This document shows, piece after piece, positions 21,201 to 30,131 of a stretch of DNA of 64,000 nt. The position numbers were made by a program, and so were the translations under genes. Each line of letters opens with the position of its first letter. The stretch's first letter is position 1. The notes beneath the pieces were generated by a model, which saw only the letters and a program-made list of their open reading frames with translations, was not told where the DNA came from and made no database searches. The DNA comes from Lactarius indigo (lineage: Eukaryota; Basidiomycota; Agaricomycetes; Russulales; Russulaceae). The stretch lies in the NCBI GenBank assembly GCA_025766275.1, contig JAFKAC010000130.1:1-64000 (forward strand). Direction: 5' to 3'.

Positions 21201-22933
21201 TGACACAGCTTAAAGAAGCAAGAAGGGACACCCAACGCCTCATGAAAAAGGCACAGGAAGCGTGGGTGCGCAACAAAGATACGCCCGGATTCCACGTCAA
21301 CGACCTCGTGTGGCTGGAAGGGAAACACCTTCGAACCAATCAACCAACGGCGAAATTAGCGGCGCGACGCCACGGACCTTTTAGGGTGATCCAGGTGATG
21401 TCGCCCTATAACTATCGATTGGAACTTCCCACACAGTGGAGCATACATCCAGTGTTCCACATCGATCTTCTCACCCCCTACAAACAAACCCCCTTACACG
21501 GGGAGAATTTCACGCGCCCACCACCGGAACTGATTGATGGCGAAGAGGAGTATGAAGTCGAGGCCATTCTGGACTCCCGGCATTTCGGCAGGGGCAAACG
21601 CTTACAGTATCTCATCAAATGGAAGGGGTATCCGGATTCGGAGAATCAGTGGGTCAACAAAGACGACGTCTTTGCGCCCGAAGCGCTCCGTCTATATCAA
21701 GAAACACAAGCGCGCAGGCAGCAAGTTAAAACGAGCTGCGCCAAAGTCGAAGGGAGTCATCCCTCCTTCCTCCGTGCTATCACCTCTCATATGCCTACTT
21801 CCCCTCTACGACATGTCACCCAAGCGGCACTCCTCGACTCCCTCGCACAAGACGCCCACGCCCTCTTGGCTGAGGACGACGACACCGAGGTACCCAACCC
21901 TCAGATCACCCCATGGACGCCTCTTAGACCAACGGAGGGACCCATCACCGCTCAAGAGTGGGCCCACGTCATCAGCCGATTCCCCGACCCAACCACCGTG
22001 CCCGACGGAGAAGTCGTCCACGTCTTCCGAGACGAGGCTGGGCAGCGCGAACCGATCGCCGCTATCCCCCCAAGCGACGACCTCATCGGCGTTCGCGGAG
22101 TTTTCCCGAGCAACGACCAGCGTTCAAGCGCTGATGGAGTACGAGTTGGAGGGGTGGAAGAGAGTGGCAGCGGAGTGGCAGAAGGAACAGTTGAACTCAG
22201 CCGCGGCCCGACTGAGGGAGATGCGCGAGCGACGGCAGCGATGGAGGCTGCTGAGGCTGGCCATGACGACGACGATTACTACCCGGCACGCCACGCCTTC
22301 CTTCGAACGAAAAGCGACCCTACTAATCCCCTCATCACACCCTGGCTCGTCTACTCCGACGGGTCCCCCATGTATCGAGGACGTGTGCGTGTACCCGGCG
22401 CCGCCGATCATCGCCCGTTCACCGCCGCCGACGACCCCGCGCATGTCATTGCGCCTGAAGGGTTCCGGGCGAACCGACGACCCCATCACATTCGATACCC
22501 CATCACCGGGCCCGACGGAGTAGAGCGGGACGCATCTCACGTCCAAATCATCGGGGGAGCCGATCCCCTCATATTGGGAGTTATACCAGGGTCGCCACAT
22601 GTCTATGGTAAGCCCTTCTACGCCGAGCCGCACGTATCAGCCGCTCTCCGCCCCACATACCCCCACGAAGACCTGGTTGTCTTTGAGGCGGACCGCATCA
22701 CCGACCGGGCCCTCAACCGCATCAATGACGAGTCGCTCACGGCCGAGGTCACGCGCTTCCGCGCGGCTAGCTACGAGCTAGACCGACTCCGAGCCCGAGT
22801 GGCCCAGCTTCGCGCCATGATCGAATGCGCGCAGGGCGACCGCCGCGACGCCATCTACCGCCTAGAGCGCGCCACGGCCCTCGAGCGTATTGCTGACGAG
22901 CAACGCGACTGGCCGGCAAGGGACTTTCGGTGA
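18200..22933 (+). CDS. pol: C1 Pol polyprotein with post-chromodomain extension
   Basis: Enzymes for cDNA synthesis and insertion, reached by -1 frameshift from gag at 18212-18218; the ATG at 18200 is simply the first in the open frame. Residues, counted from that ATG: protease DSGATDNF at 53-60; RT with KKKDGKLRPVQDYR near 290 and YMDD near 404; RNase H with EVDASGYAVGA near 552; integrase HHCC (about 757-803); DDE at TDHD (about 852), SDRDPRF (about 893) and QSERTN (about 929); GPY/F near 1055; chromodomain about 1117-1160 with LIKWKGYPDSENQW. About 415 further residues follow, unusually long. They hold the conserved ITGPDG / GSPHVYGKPFY / SLTAEVTRFR domain (about 1430-1515) and a final coiled coil. 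The ORF is uninterrupted. Confidence 0.96.
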   Translation: MGERGFSGRLNPSVWVRALQCNSVIVTTRYRSLRIPVTVRTNYRTTETNALVDSGATDNFIKPNMAARAGIPIQPLQTPRRIWNIDNTENKAGLITHYVNLEVKTRQQIKKMTFLVTDLGSEDMVLGYPWLSAFEPTISWATATTHPDVQPVVLATTEDLLATPIVRALIVAEKEAIVQELHEETFARATTSTELAISAKQQQTAVELPAVYADFRKLFDEQASHRFPPARPWDHAIDFKPSAPAAIDCKIYPMTQKEEGELKEFLEEKLKQGYLRPSISPYASSFFFIKKKDGKLRPVQDYRVINSHTIRNQYPLPLIQDLILDLSNAHIYTKLDIRWGYNNIRIRDGDQEKAAFKTKFGLFEPTVMFFGLTNSPATFQAMMNHIYRNTIAKHERLGTTIRVYMDDIGIATHFDHDLAAHVSAVRDVLCVAREHDLYFKLEKCLFHQPRMDYLGVILERGVTRMDPVKVQGITNWPTPTKVKDVRSFLGFCNFYRLFIRGFATHAKPLTKLTRKDEEWRWTEEEDKAFNTLKRLVTEEPVLAHPVLQDPFELEVDASGYAVGAVLLQKKSDGKRHPIGYYSATLSEAERNYDIYDLELLAIVKALRNWRPLLAGAPHKIKIYSDHLNLQYWKSPQKISRRVAREVLELSEYDFEIHHIKGKNNGRADALSRRPDYDQGVGDNSEVVVLPPEVFVQTLNAARMLTLNPNLLQPRHQQDEQIIKIWANSHQLKKIQGEWYKDGRFVVTGPASTHRVLIHDHHDLPIHGHPGIAKTQRILERHYWWPRLRKDVYEYVQGCAECQRNKVNTRPIRAALHPITPMIDALPFQTVAIDFITKLPTSEGYDSILTVTDHDCSKASVFIPCREEITAEETAALYVSHIFKRFGLPRKIISDRDPRFTSKFTREACRILGVQQNISTAYHPRTDGQSERTNQWLEQYLRFWVNERQDNWAAYLPIAEFAHNNWPHEHTKQSPFQLLMGYDPQADWTDKPSPIPQVTARLTQLKEARRDTQRLMKKAQEAWVRNKDTPGFHVNDLVWLEGKHLRTNQPTAKLAARRHGPFRVIQVMSPYNYRLELPTQWSIHPVFHIDLLTPYKQTPLHGENFTRPPPELIDGEEEYEVEAILDSRHFGRGKRLQYLIKWKGYPDSENQWVNKDDVFAPEALRLYQETQARRQQVKTSCAKVEGSHPSFLRAITSHMPTSPLRHVTQAALLDSLAQDAHALLAEDDDTEVPNPQITPWTPLRPTEGPITAQEWAHVISRFPDPTTVPDGEVVHVFRDEAGQREPIAAIPPSDDLIGVRGVFPSNDQRSSADGVRVGGVEESGSGVAEGTVELSRGPTEGDARATAAMEAAEAGHDDDDYYPARHAFLRTKSDPTNPLITPWLVYSDGSPMYRGRVRVPGAADHRPFTAADDPAHVIAPEGFRANRRPHHIRYPITGPDGVERDASHVQIIGGADPLILGVIPGSPHVYGKPFYAEPHVSAALRPTYPHEDLVVFEADRITDRALNRINDESLTAEVTRFRAASYELDRLRARVAQLRAMIECAQGDRRDAIYRLERATALERIADEQRDWPARDFR
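18212..18218 (+). other. C1 -1 ribosomal frameshift site GGGTTTT
   Basis: In the gag frame the codons are GA(G) GGT TTT. Slipping back one base gives GGG TTT and enters pol, passing the gag TGA at 18228. This is a canonical X XXY YYZ heptamer. It is kept in C2 (32119-32125) and C3 (47490-47496, minus). D1 has GGATTTT at the same place (25875-25881, minus). Confidence 0.85.
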
Positions 22934-22950
22934 GTCGGGGTCTCACGCTG

Positions 22951-22962
22951 AAAAGAGGGTGA
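22951..22962 (+). other. C1 polypurine tract
   Basis: AAAAGAGGGTGA immediately precedes the 3' LTR and would prime plus-strand DNA. C2 (AAAAGGGGGTGA before 37665) and the C3 and H1 junctions carry the same type of tract. Confidence 0.85.
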
Positions 22963-23484
22963 TGTCACGTTTTGGACTTTCGGTACTGTGGTACGATAAC
23001 TTCTGAGGACCCTTACTGTACCGGTTGCAACTACGGCGGTAAGGTAGATTAGTTGCGGACTTACTTACGGTGATACGGTGAGGTGATAGGCGATACGACT
23101 GATAGCTGACTGAGCGGTGCCTTGATGACTCGATACTAGTACAGGTACTAGTAGTATTAGTGTTTGCGATGTTTCTGCGATACGTTGGACGCTACCTTAC
23201 TGTGACTCATAGCAGCGCTTGAAAGCCTGCTGACTTGTGTATTTAAACCGTCTTGTGAAGACCAAGATACGCCATCTTGGTCTTCTTGAATCGTCACTTG
23301 TTTCTCTTATCTTTCGACTTCTCTGCCTCTCGATCTCTCTGCCTTTCGATTTCTCTCTCAACGTACAGTGCACCTTCGAGTGTTCACTATTGCCTACGCT
23401 TGGACCTTCGAGTCTTCAAGACATCCACTAAGTTGTTACCGCCTCATTGAGCTCAAGTCGAGGTAACGTCGTGGCGACGTTACA
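22963..23484 (+). repeat. C1 3' LTR
   Basis: 522 bp, identical to the 5' LTR except at three positions. It is followed by the CGTTG target duplication at 23485-23489. Confidence 0.97.
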
Positions 23485-25866
23485 CGTTGCGCATCCTTTA
23501 ACGTAGGCTTCTATATCCTTGCGCATATTGGGCCACCAGAAGTCGCGTCGTACTAAGTCAAGGGTGTTTGCGATCCCCGGGTGTCCTGCGCTTGGAGTGT
23601 CATGGAAAAAGGTAATCACCCCCCGCTTAAGTTCGTTGTTTCCCACAACAACGAGGGCGTCGCCCTTCCACCACAACCCATCGTGTTTCTTGAGGTTGTG
23701 TGGTTCTATCCACGGGAGGAGTGTTGTTTCCTCCATGTTTTGCGCGATTTGAGTCCATATGTCCATGTCATGCATGGACGTTTGGGTTACTTTAAGGAAT
23801 ACTTCATCTGGAAGTACTGTAACGTGATCGTTGTCGCTGGTGCCGTCGTCGTAGTCGGGTCTTCGTGATAAAGAATCTGCTTGTGTGTTTTTCGTACCGG
23901 GGATGTGCTTGAGTACGAAGTTGTATTCTGACAGTTCTTGGAATTCCCGTGCTACCTGTCAATTGAATTTTCTGGGTTCCTTCCAATATTGCAGGTTGGC
24001 GTGGTCTGTGTGAATTGTTATCAAGTGGGGGGATCCCACGAGGTATGTACGCCAAGTGCGTAGCGCTTTGACAATCGCTAGCAGTTCTCTGTCGTAGATG
24101 TCGTAATTGCGTTCTGCCTCTGATAGTGATTCGGAGTAGAACGCAACCGGGTGTGTCTTGTTGTCCTCTCCCTTTTGGTTTAGGACCGCTCCTAGGGTGT
24201 AACTTGAGGCATCGACTTCGATTTCGAAGGGTTGATCCAGTTTTGGAAACAGAAGTACGGGTTCGGTGCTAATCTGTTCCTTGATAGTGTCGAATGCTTT
24301 TTGCCTGGCTTCTGTCCATTCCCATGGGATGTCCTTTTTGGTGAGGTCGTGGAGCGGTCTTGCCATAGTTGAAAATCCCCTTATGAATCGTTGGTAGAAA
24401 TTGCAGAATCCCAGGAAGGCCCGTACTTCTTTTAGTGATTTTGGTGCCTTCCAATCACGTACTCCTTGAACCTTGACTGGATCCATTCGGAGTCGTCCGT
24501 GTCCGATGATAAGTCCCAAGTATTCCACCTCGTAAACTTTGAACACACATTTTTCGGGCTTAATGTATAAATCGTGTTCGTTACAGAGGTCGAGGACTTG
24601 ATGCAGCACTTGTCTGTGATGGGCGAGGTCGTCCGCGGTTGCGATTAGAATATCATCCATGTAAACGATGACTTCTCCCGTCAATACTAGCTCCCGGAAA
24701 ATGGTATCCATCATGGTTTGGAAGGTACTGGGAGAATTGGTAAGACCGAAGAACATGACTCATGGTTCAAATAATCCCTGATTTGTTTTGAACGCCGCCT
24801 TCCATTCGTCCCCTTGTTTGATTCGGATGTTATTGTATCCCCAACGGATATCAAGCTTCGAGTAGAGTCGCGCTTCGCGAATCTTATCGATTAATTCAGG
24901 GATTAAGGGGAGTGGGTAATGATTTTTTATAGTGAGTTCATTGAGGCGGCGATAATCCTGTACAGGGCGCAGTTTTCCGTCCTTTTTCTTGATAAAGAAG
25001 AAGGGGGAGGCATAAGGGGATTTCGATGGTTGGATGTATTTTTTATCCAGATGTTCGGTTATGAACTCTGTTAACTTCTCCGTTTCCGGGACTGTAAGTG
25101 GGTACACTTTACAGTCCATCGTTTCTGGAGCGTTTGGGACTAAATCGATGGCATGGTCCCATGGTCGCGATGGGGGAAAGCGTTGGGACGCTTCTTCGCT
25201 GAAGACCTTTTGATGCCTGCGGTACTCCTCCGGGACCATTTCTTCGAAGGTCTTCTGAGGTTTTTTTGCTGCTTCTTGCTGCACCAGTTTGGACGCTGTG
25301 GTCGTTTTCCGCAGTCTAATGTAAGGATCTGCTTTGCTTTCCAGTTGTTCCCATGCTGATTCATCCAGTTGATACGTCTCCAATGCCTTAATAGTTGCTT
25401 CTGTAGGCATGGCTTCGTCGGATAAATTCAGGCTGGTGATGACTACTGGTTGGAATTCTTCATCGAGGGTGGCATCCCTCCAATGGAATTTGGGTTCGAA
25501 GGCTGTAAACCAGGGGTATCCTAGTATAACTTCGTCGTTCCCTAAATCGGTGATGAGGAATCGAAGAATTTGAGTTTTTCCCCCTGTTTTGACGGTGAGA
25601 TCGGTGAAGGATGTAATTTCCCCTCCCTGGTTGTGGGTTCCGTCCACATTCCATATTTTGATGGGGCATTCGGTGGCTAACCAGGCGATTTTAAGCCGTT
25701 TCAGGAGATTTGCGCTTATGAAGCTGTCGGTTGCTCCTGAGTCTATGAGGACGTTTCGTTCGGCCGTCGTGTGAGCAGATTTGAAAAGTACTGGAATTCG
25801 CATAGATCGAAACCTGCTATTGTACACGCTAAGTTTTAATGCTCTAGCCCAGGCCGCCGGGTTCAA
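23485..25866 (-). pseudogene. D1 pol, protease to integrase zinc finger
   Basis: The N-terminal part of D1 Pol, upstream of the C1 insertion. The first residues (NPAAWARAL) follow from a -1 shift at the end of gag. Protease DSGATDSFI lies near 25745, RT KKKDGKLRPVQDYRRLN near 24975, and YMDDILIAT near 24660. RNase H has EVDASSYTLGAVL near 24215 and RNYDIYDRELLAIV near 24105. The integrase HHCC begins with HDTPSAGHPG near 23605 and ends at GCATC, where C1 inserted. Two stops, TGA at 24760-24762 (before VMFFGLTN) and at 23959-23961 (before QVAREF), stand where homologues have Arg, consistent with CGA to TGA. There are no frameshifts, so a single-base reversion at each stop would reopen the frame. 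Confidence 0.93.
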
Positions 25867-27524
25867 GCGTTCAGAAAATCCTTCTTTTGTCCGAAGAGTT
25901 TGTCCACCATCAGTTCTCGTACTTCAGGGGTTTGGGCAAATAGTGCTGCTACTTGGGCCTCAGCTTGTTCCTCATTTGAGAGGGGGCGTGACGCGGTCAT
26001 GGAGATGGTGGCGGTAGTTGGGGTGGGGTCGTTGGTGCTCGCGACTTTGGCTGTGGCTGCCGGTTTCTGAGGACAGAACCTTGAAATGTGTCCTTGTCCG
26101 CGGCATCGGAAGCATCTTCCTTCTTTCTGGAGTTGCTTCTTTTCGTCGTCTGTCATTGCTGCCCTGGCACGGGTGCGGCTAACGTCCATTGCGTTCGGGT
26201 CCCTGGTTTTGTTAAGGGCAGTTAGCCATTGGTCACGAGAGGCCCCTCCCTTCTTGTCTGTTCTCCCTTTGGTGAGTCTGTCTTTCAGCAGAAGATATTC
26301 TGCTTGTTGGAGTGTGACTGCCGTTTTCCAATTGTCCCAATCTACGGGGTGATGGAATTTGATTGTGTTTATGACTAGCGCATTCGGGAGTCCTTTCTGG
26401 AAAATTTCCAAGGTTGTTGCTTCGTCCTTGTTGTACCCTGCCTTGTTTGCCAGATTGGAGAATTTGGCTATGTATGTGTCGATGTCCTCCTTGTCCATTC
26501 GTAAATTTTGAATAGCGTGGCGAGCCTTTTGCTGTTGTGTGGTGTCTGTATAGGCCTGGATGAACCTCGTTTCGATGGTATTCCACAGATTTTCGGCGTT
26601 CATGGCCACTCCTCCTGCTAGTTGGTCGGCTAGCCATTGTATTTGTTCTTCGACCCAGTCGTCTACCAACGGCCCTCAAATGTATGAGAGAAGAGTCATG
26701 GCGCGAGAGTAGGGGAGGGTCAATTGTTGAACATTTGGGTTCATTCCATGATAAAGCGCGAAAGCGTTGAGGAAGGCTCTGCTGGCTTCTCGGTCCCCAG
26801 TGAATTCTGGCAGGGGGTTTCCCCCGAGTCGTCCGTTTGGTGGGGGAGGTCCTCCGGCAGCGGGGCCTGCTGCTCCGCCGCCTCCACCTCCAGGCGTGCT
26901 GCCTCCGCCTCCAGGCGCACCGCCTCCACCTCCAGGCGCACCGCCTCCACCTCCAGGCGCACCGCCTCCATGATGACTTCCTGTGCCTCCCGCAATGCCT
27001 CCTCCGCTTGTCGGCATACTTCCTCCCACAGGATGTCCTCCACCGCTTGTAGGATTCGCCGTCGAGGAACCTGCGACTGGTTGCGAGGTGGTGAGGGTGG
27101 TGGAGAGTTGGGTGGTGGACATGTTGGCATATGATGCGAAATCTACTGGTCTTTGGATGGTGGGCGTAAGTGTTGGGTTGTCTAAGTCGGGTTCGGAAGA
27201 TGGTTCTTCAATATCGGAATCAGCCTCGATAGCGCTGATTTGTCCTTTTCCTGGTCCTAAGCCTAGGTGTGCAGGGACAGGTTTGTAGGAATACCAGGAG
27301 TGTTTTGAGTCGGAGTAGGCGACGTAGGCCCAAATATGTTGATCTTCGATGTATTCGATTGGTTCGTATGTGAGCTTGTTGGGGTCGTAGACGTAGTACC
27401 CTTCGTCGTGTGGAGTATTTCTCCAAAGAGCGGTGCCTTTGATAGAAGGTCTCAGGTCGTCGTAAGGATGCCGCTCCAGGTATTCTTTGACGAACTGTGT
27501 TCGGCTTCGGCTGGTGAGAGCCAC
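25863..27524 (-). pseudogene. gag: D1 gag, one stop, non-AUG start
   Basis: Gag of D1. The frame begins with GTG at 27524 in context CCACAGTGGCT, at the same relative place as the C1 and A2 GTG. There is no ATG from the predicted transcript start (27765) down to 27130. The first ATG there is out of frame in a CpG-decay context; an in-frame one follows at 27122. The N-terminal domain has GYYVYDPN, YEPIEYIEDQHIW and WYSYKP. A Gly-rich linker with a 21-bp minisatellite, capsid, and knuckle CFRCRGQGHISRFC (near 26110-26070) follow. A TGA at 26676-26678 breaks capsid where Arg is expected. Gag ends just past the GGATTTT slippery site. Confidence 0.88.
26881..26964. repeat. 21-bp minisatellite in D1 gag linker
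   Basis: Four 21-bp units, CCTCCACCTCCAGGCGCACC-like on the plus strand, encode Gly-rich APGGGGG repeats in Gag between the N-terminal domain and capsid. C1 has a comparable Gly/Pro linker near 16930-17070. Confidence 0.9.
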
Positions 27525-27529
27525 TGTGG

Positions 27530-27542
27530 AGACTAGACTTAA
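27530..27542 (-). other. D1 primer-binding site, self-primed type
   Basis: In element direction the sequence after the 5' LTR is TTAAGTCTAGTCT. Its 11 bases AAGTCTAGTCT pair exactly with AGACTAGACTT in the LTR (plus 27755-27765). That motif starts 33 nt after the first base of a minus-strand TATTTAAG box (27798-27791). No tRNA-type TGG is present. Confidence 0.78.
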
Positions 27543-28125
27543 TGTAACGCCACTACAGGGGCGTTAGGTACGACCTGTACCAAGTCAGTCAGATAGACGG
27601 TAGTCTAAGCTCAAAGGCTCGACTTCAGATATAATGGTGCACAAGAGTCACAAGGACGTATGCCACTTGGACTATAGAGGATGGCTAAGACGCGAAGGCC
27701 TAGCAAAGGTCGGAAGGTCAAGAGACTTGGTGTCAAGTGTAGTTATTACACAAGAAGTCTAGTCTACCGTACAAGCTAGGTAGTGCTAGGCTTAAATACT
27801 CGTCGTATCGTACTGGACAAAAAGGGGAATAACGCCGTTCCCTATTGGAGAATAAAAGTGGATCGTAATGGGAATAAAGGGATGTCTGAATCGGGGACAA
27901 AGGAGAATCACGCGGGTCTGCGCGTGGTCAGGAAGTGAATGGAAACTAGCACATGTCAAGCTTTATTGAAAGATAACAACGATAAGCAAAGCACGTGATA
28001 GGAACCGGGTAAACGTATCGTCCGCGTAGTCATACAGGGCTCGTAATATGGGAAAGGGACGGAGTGGAAAAAGGGAAGGAACGAGTCCGAAGAGTTGAGC
28101 AAGGCAGGAATAGAAAATCGTAACA
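27543..28125 (-). repeat. D1 5' LTR
   Basis: 583 bp, holding the minus-strand TATA box at 27798-27791. All nine differences from 12389-12971 are at CpG. Confidence 0.95.
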
Positions 28126-28130
28126 CACCG

Positions 28131-29641
28131 CCAGAACTTATAGACAGAGAACTGGAATGGGAAGTCGAGGAAATCCTCAACCATTGTACCACGGGACGAA
28201 AGAAGATGCCACAATATTTGGTGCAATGGAAAGGGTACTCCGCAGCACACGATAGCTGGGAACCTGCTAATAATATCCATGCCCCAGAATTGATTCAACA
28301 GTATAAAACGAGAACTCAGACGACAATTAACACTATCACACTCACGATGAATTGACACCCCCCACAGTACCCGACCATATCAGCACAGAAACTCCCCAAT
28401 GATGTCAATTGGTGAATTGACCGAGAGGTCAACAAATGGGCAAACGTAGGACCATCCTACAATGCCTTGCTTAACTCACCTCGCTCGCACAACGACATGT
28501 GGGGTCTGAGCACCTACATTGGCAACAACAGCAATCATCATCACCACTCTCAGGCAAGACAGTGTTGACAACAGCAACTCAGGAGGGAGGCATTAGAGGA
28601 CATCGCGAAACAACAACTCGACCGAGCCAACTGGAATGTGCCAACAACGCGCTCACAGAGTCAGCAACGCCCCCTCATACACCCCCTCCCCAGCCAACCT
28701 GACACTAATGTCCTACCACCTGAGGGAGATTGGCAGAAGACTCTGCCCAAGCATCCCTATCAGGTAGAGATACCTTACTCTAACGGTGAATGAAAGAACA
28801 TCGCGTATCTACAGTTCGTCATCAATCAATGGGACCAACCCATAGTCATCACTACAGAGGGTCAAGGGAAACCATATTATTATACTGAACTACAGGCACT
28901 CCCATGTCCCAACGTGCACCCCCGTATTCTGGAGAAAGAATACATCGACATCTTCCAACCAGATCACCCTGCTAGGGCCGACATCAATAAAGCACTGGCA
29001 CAACTGGCCGATCCTGGTGTGAGTGCCGACATCTATCACCTCCACAACTCGGTAGTCCGACAACAACAGTTAACACAACGTCTGAGAGAAGCAGAGTATA
29101 GCATGGTCGATTGGGCCAACGACGCTGCAGAAATCAACAAGCAGGTACTCGATGCCCGTGCAGTCACCTGACTTTCACCGTACCTTCCGAAGCTGATGCC
29201 CACTGCCCTCTCTAACATCTTTACCCACAATGGCATCTTGGACCCCCGCCTCTGTCACCATTGTGCTGTCATCATGGCTGAGCAAATTCTCCCCATCCCT
29301 CCCCATACACTGCCATGCACCTTTGCAGAGGCAGTTGTTGCTAACCCACAGCGTCTAACCTACCCTCAGCTGCACGACAAAGCTCGCCTGTCAGTGTCTC
29401 CTGACCCACGCGAACCAGGAGAGGTTTCCACTTCCTCACCACCTTCCGAGACTCCGATGATCATTGAAAACACCAGCACGACTGATCAACGTGCAGAGCA
29501 ACGCACGTCCATTCATAACTGAAATGGGTTACCAGCATGTACATGGTGCAATTCCGACCAGCATCTCACATTTGAGTGTAAGACGCCGCACATGAAATGT
29601 GTCCAACGACACATCTGTCATGTGTCCCCGACAGTGAGTCA
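28131..29641 (+). pseudogene. A1 chromodomain and 3' extension remnant
   Basis: This continues A1 Pol after D1. The chromodomain (WEVEEILNH to YLVQWKGYSAAHDSWEP) spans about 28160-28280 and probably directs insertion to chromatin marks. The extension follows, aligned to A2 61006-62200: NDMWGLSTYIG, PYQVEIPYSNGE, YLQFVIN, GKPYYYTEL, RILEKEYIDIFQPDHPARADI and LADPGVSADIYHL. It ends with the zinc knuckle CTWCNSDQHLTFEC near 29545-29585. TGA or TAA stops break it about seven times. At about 28996 A1 has CAA where A2 has TGA, both derivable from CGA. It stops at the C2 insertion. Confidence 0.85.
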
Positions 29642-30112
29642 TGTTACGGTTGCACGCATTGGACCCTTACTGTACTGGTTGTGGCTACGGCGGTAAGGTA
29701 AATTAGTCACGGACTTAGGGGATTACGATGTAGTACGATAGGAGATTTGCACGTGATTGCTGACTGGACTATGACTCAACCCTAATACTAGTAGTAGTAG
29801 TATTAGGATTGAGTTACTTACGCGATATGTTGGATGCTACGATACTATGACTCATAGCAGTGCTTGAAAGCCTGCTCAAACTGTATTTAAGGTAGCTGCG
29901 GAAGACCAAGATACGCCATCTTGGTCTTCTTCAATTGTCACTTTCTGAACTTGCCTTCTGTCTGTTTACCTCCTTTGTGAGAGTCCTGTTGTAACGCTAG
30001 TGTCTTCAAACCTCTAGCAGCTGCCTTCGTGCCATACGCCTCTGGCGTGATTAGCTAAGTCCAAGTCACCGATTCCGAGCTCAAGTTGAGCTGACGTCGT
30101 GATGGCATTACA
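29642..30112 (+). repeat. C2 5' LTR
   Basis: 471 bp, TGTTACGG to GGCATTACA. It is followed by the same self-priming PBS as in C1 (TTAAGACCAAGATACC from 30113). Confidence 0.94.
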
Positions 30113-30131
30113 TTAAGACCAAGATACCATC

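Larger units (their letters stand above)
15647..23484 (+). mobile_element. Ty3/gypsy chromovirus C1, intact, young
   Basis: A complete 7838-bp element with two 522-bp LTRs and target duplications CGTTG (15642-15646 and 23485-23489), inserted in the integrase region of D1. The LTRs differ at only three positions (one CG/TG, one CG/CA, one C/G), about 0.6 percent. Gag and Pol are uninterrupted, joined by a -1 slippery site. Catalytic motifs are present: DSGA, YMDD, integrase DDE. It is far richer in CpG than the other copies. It looks capable of recent or current activity. Confidence 0.97.
12389..28125 (-). mobile_element. Ty3/gypsy chromovirus D1, with C1 nested inside
   Basis: A full-length minus-strand element bounded by two 583-bp LTRs (12389-12971 and 27543-28125), with target duplications CACCG at 12384-12388 and 28126-28130. 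Its own internal sequence is 12972-15646 plus 23485-27542; the gap is C1, with target duplication CGTTG (15642-15646 and 23485-23489). Order in element direction: 5' LTR, PBS, gag, pol, separate accessory ORF, polypurine tract, 3' LTR. The LTRs differ at nine positions, all within CpG sites. Confidence 0.95.

Noticed and set aside
21534..22523. 329-codon ORF overlapping C1 pol in another frame
   Set aside because: Low-complexity shadow of the GC-rich Pol extension. It is not kept open in C2 or C3, while the Pol frame is.
26741..27130. 129-codon Pro/Arg-rich ORF overlapping D1 gag in another frame
   Set aside because: It overlaps the Gly-rich gag linker and its minisatellite; the composition follows from the repeat, and its ATG is probably a CpG-decay product. 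No counterpart is seen in C or A.
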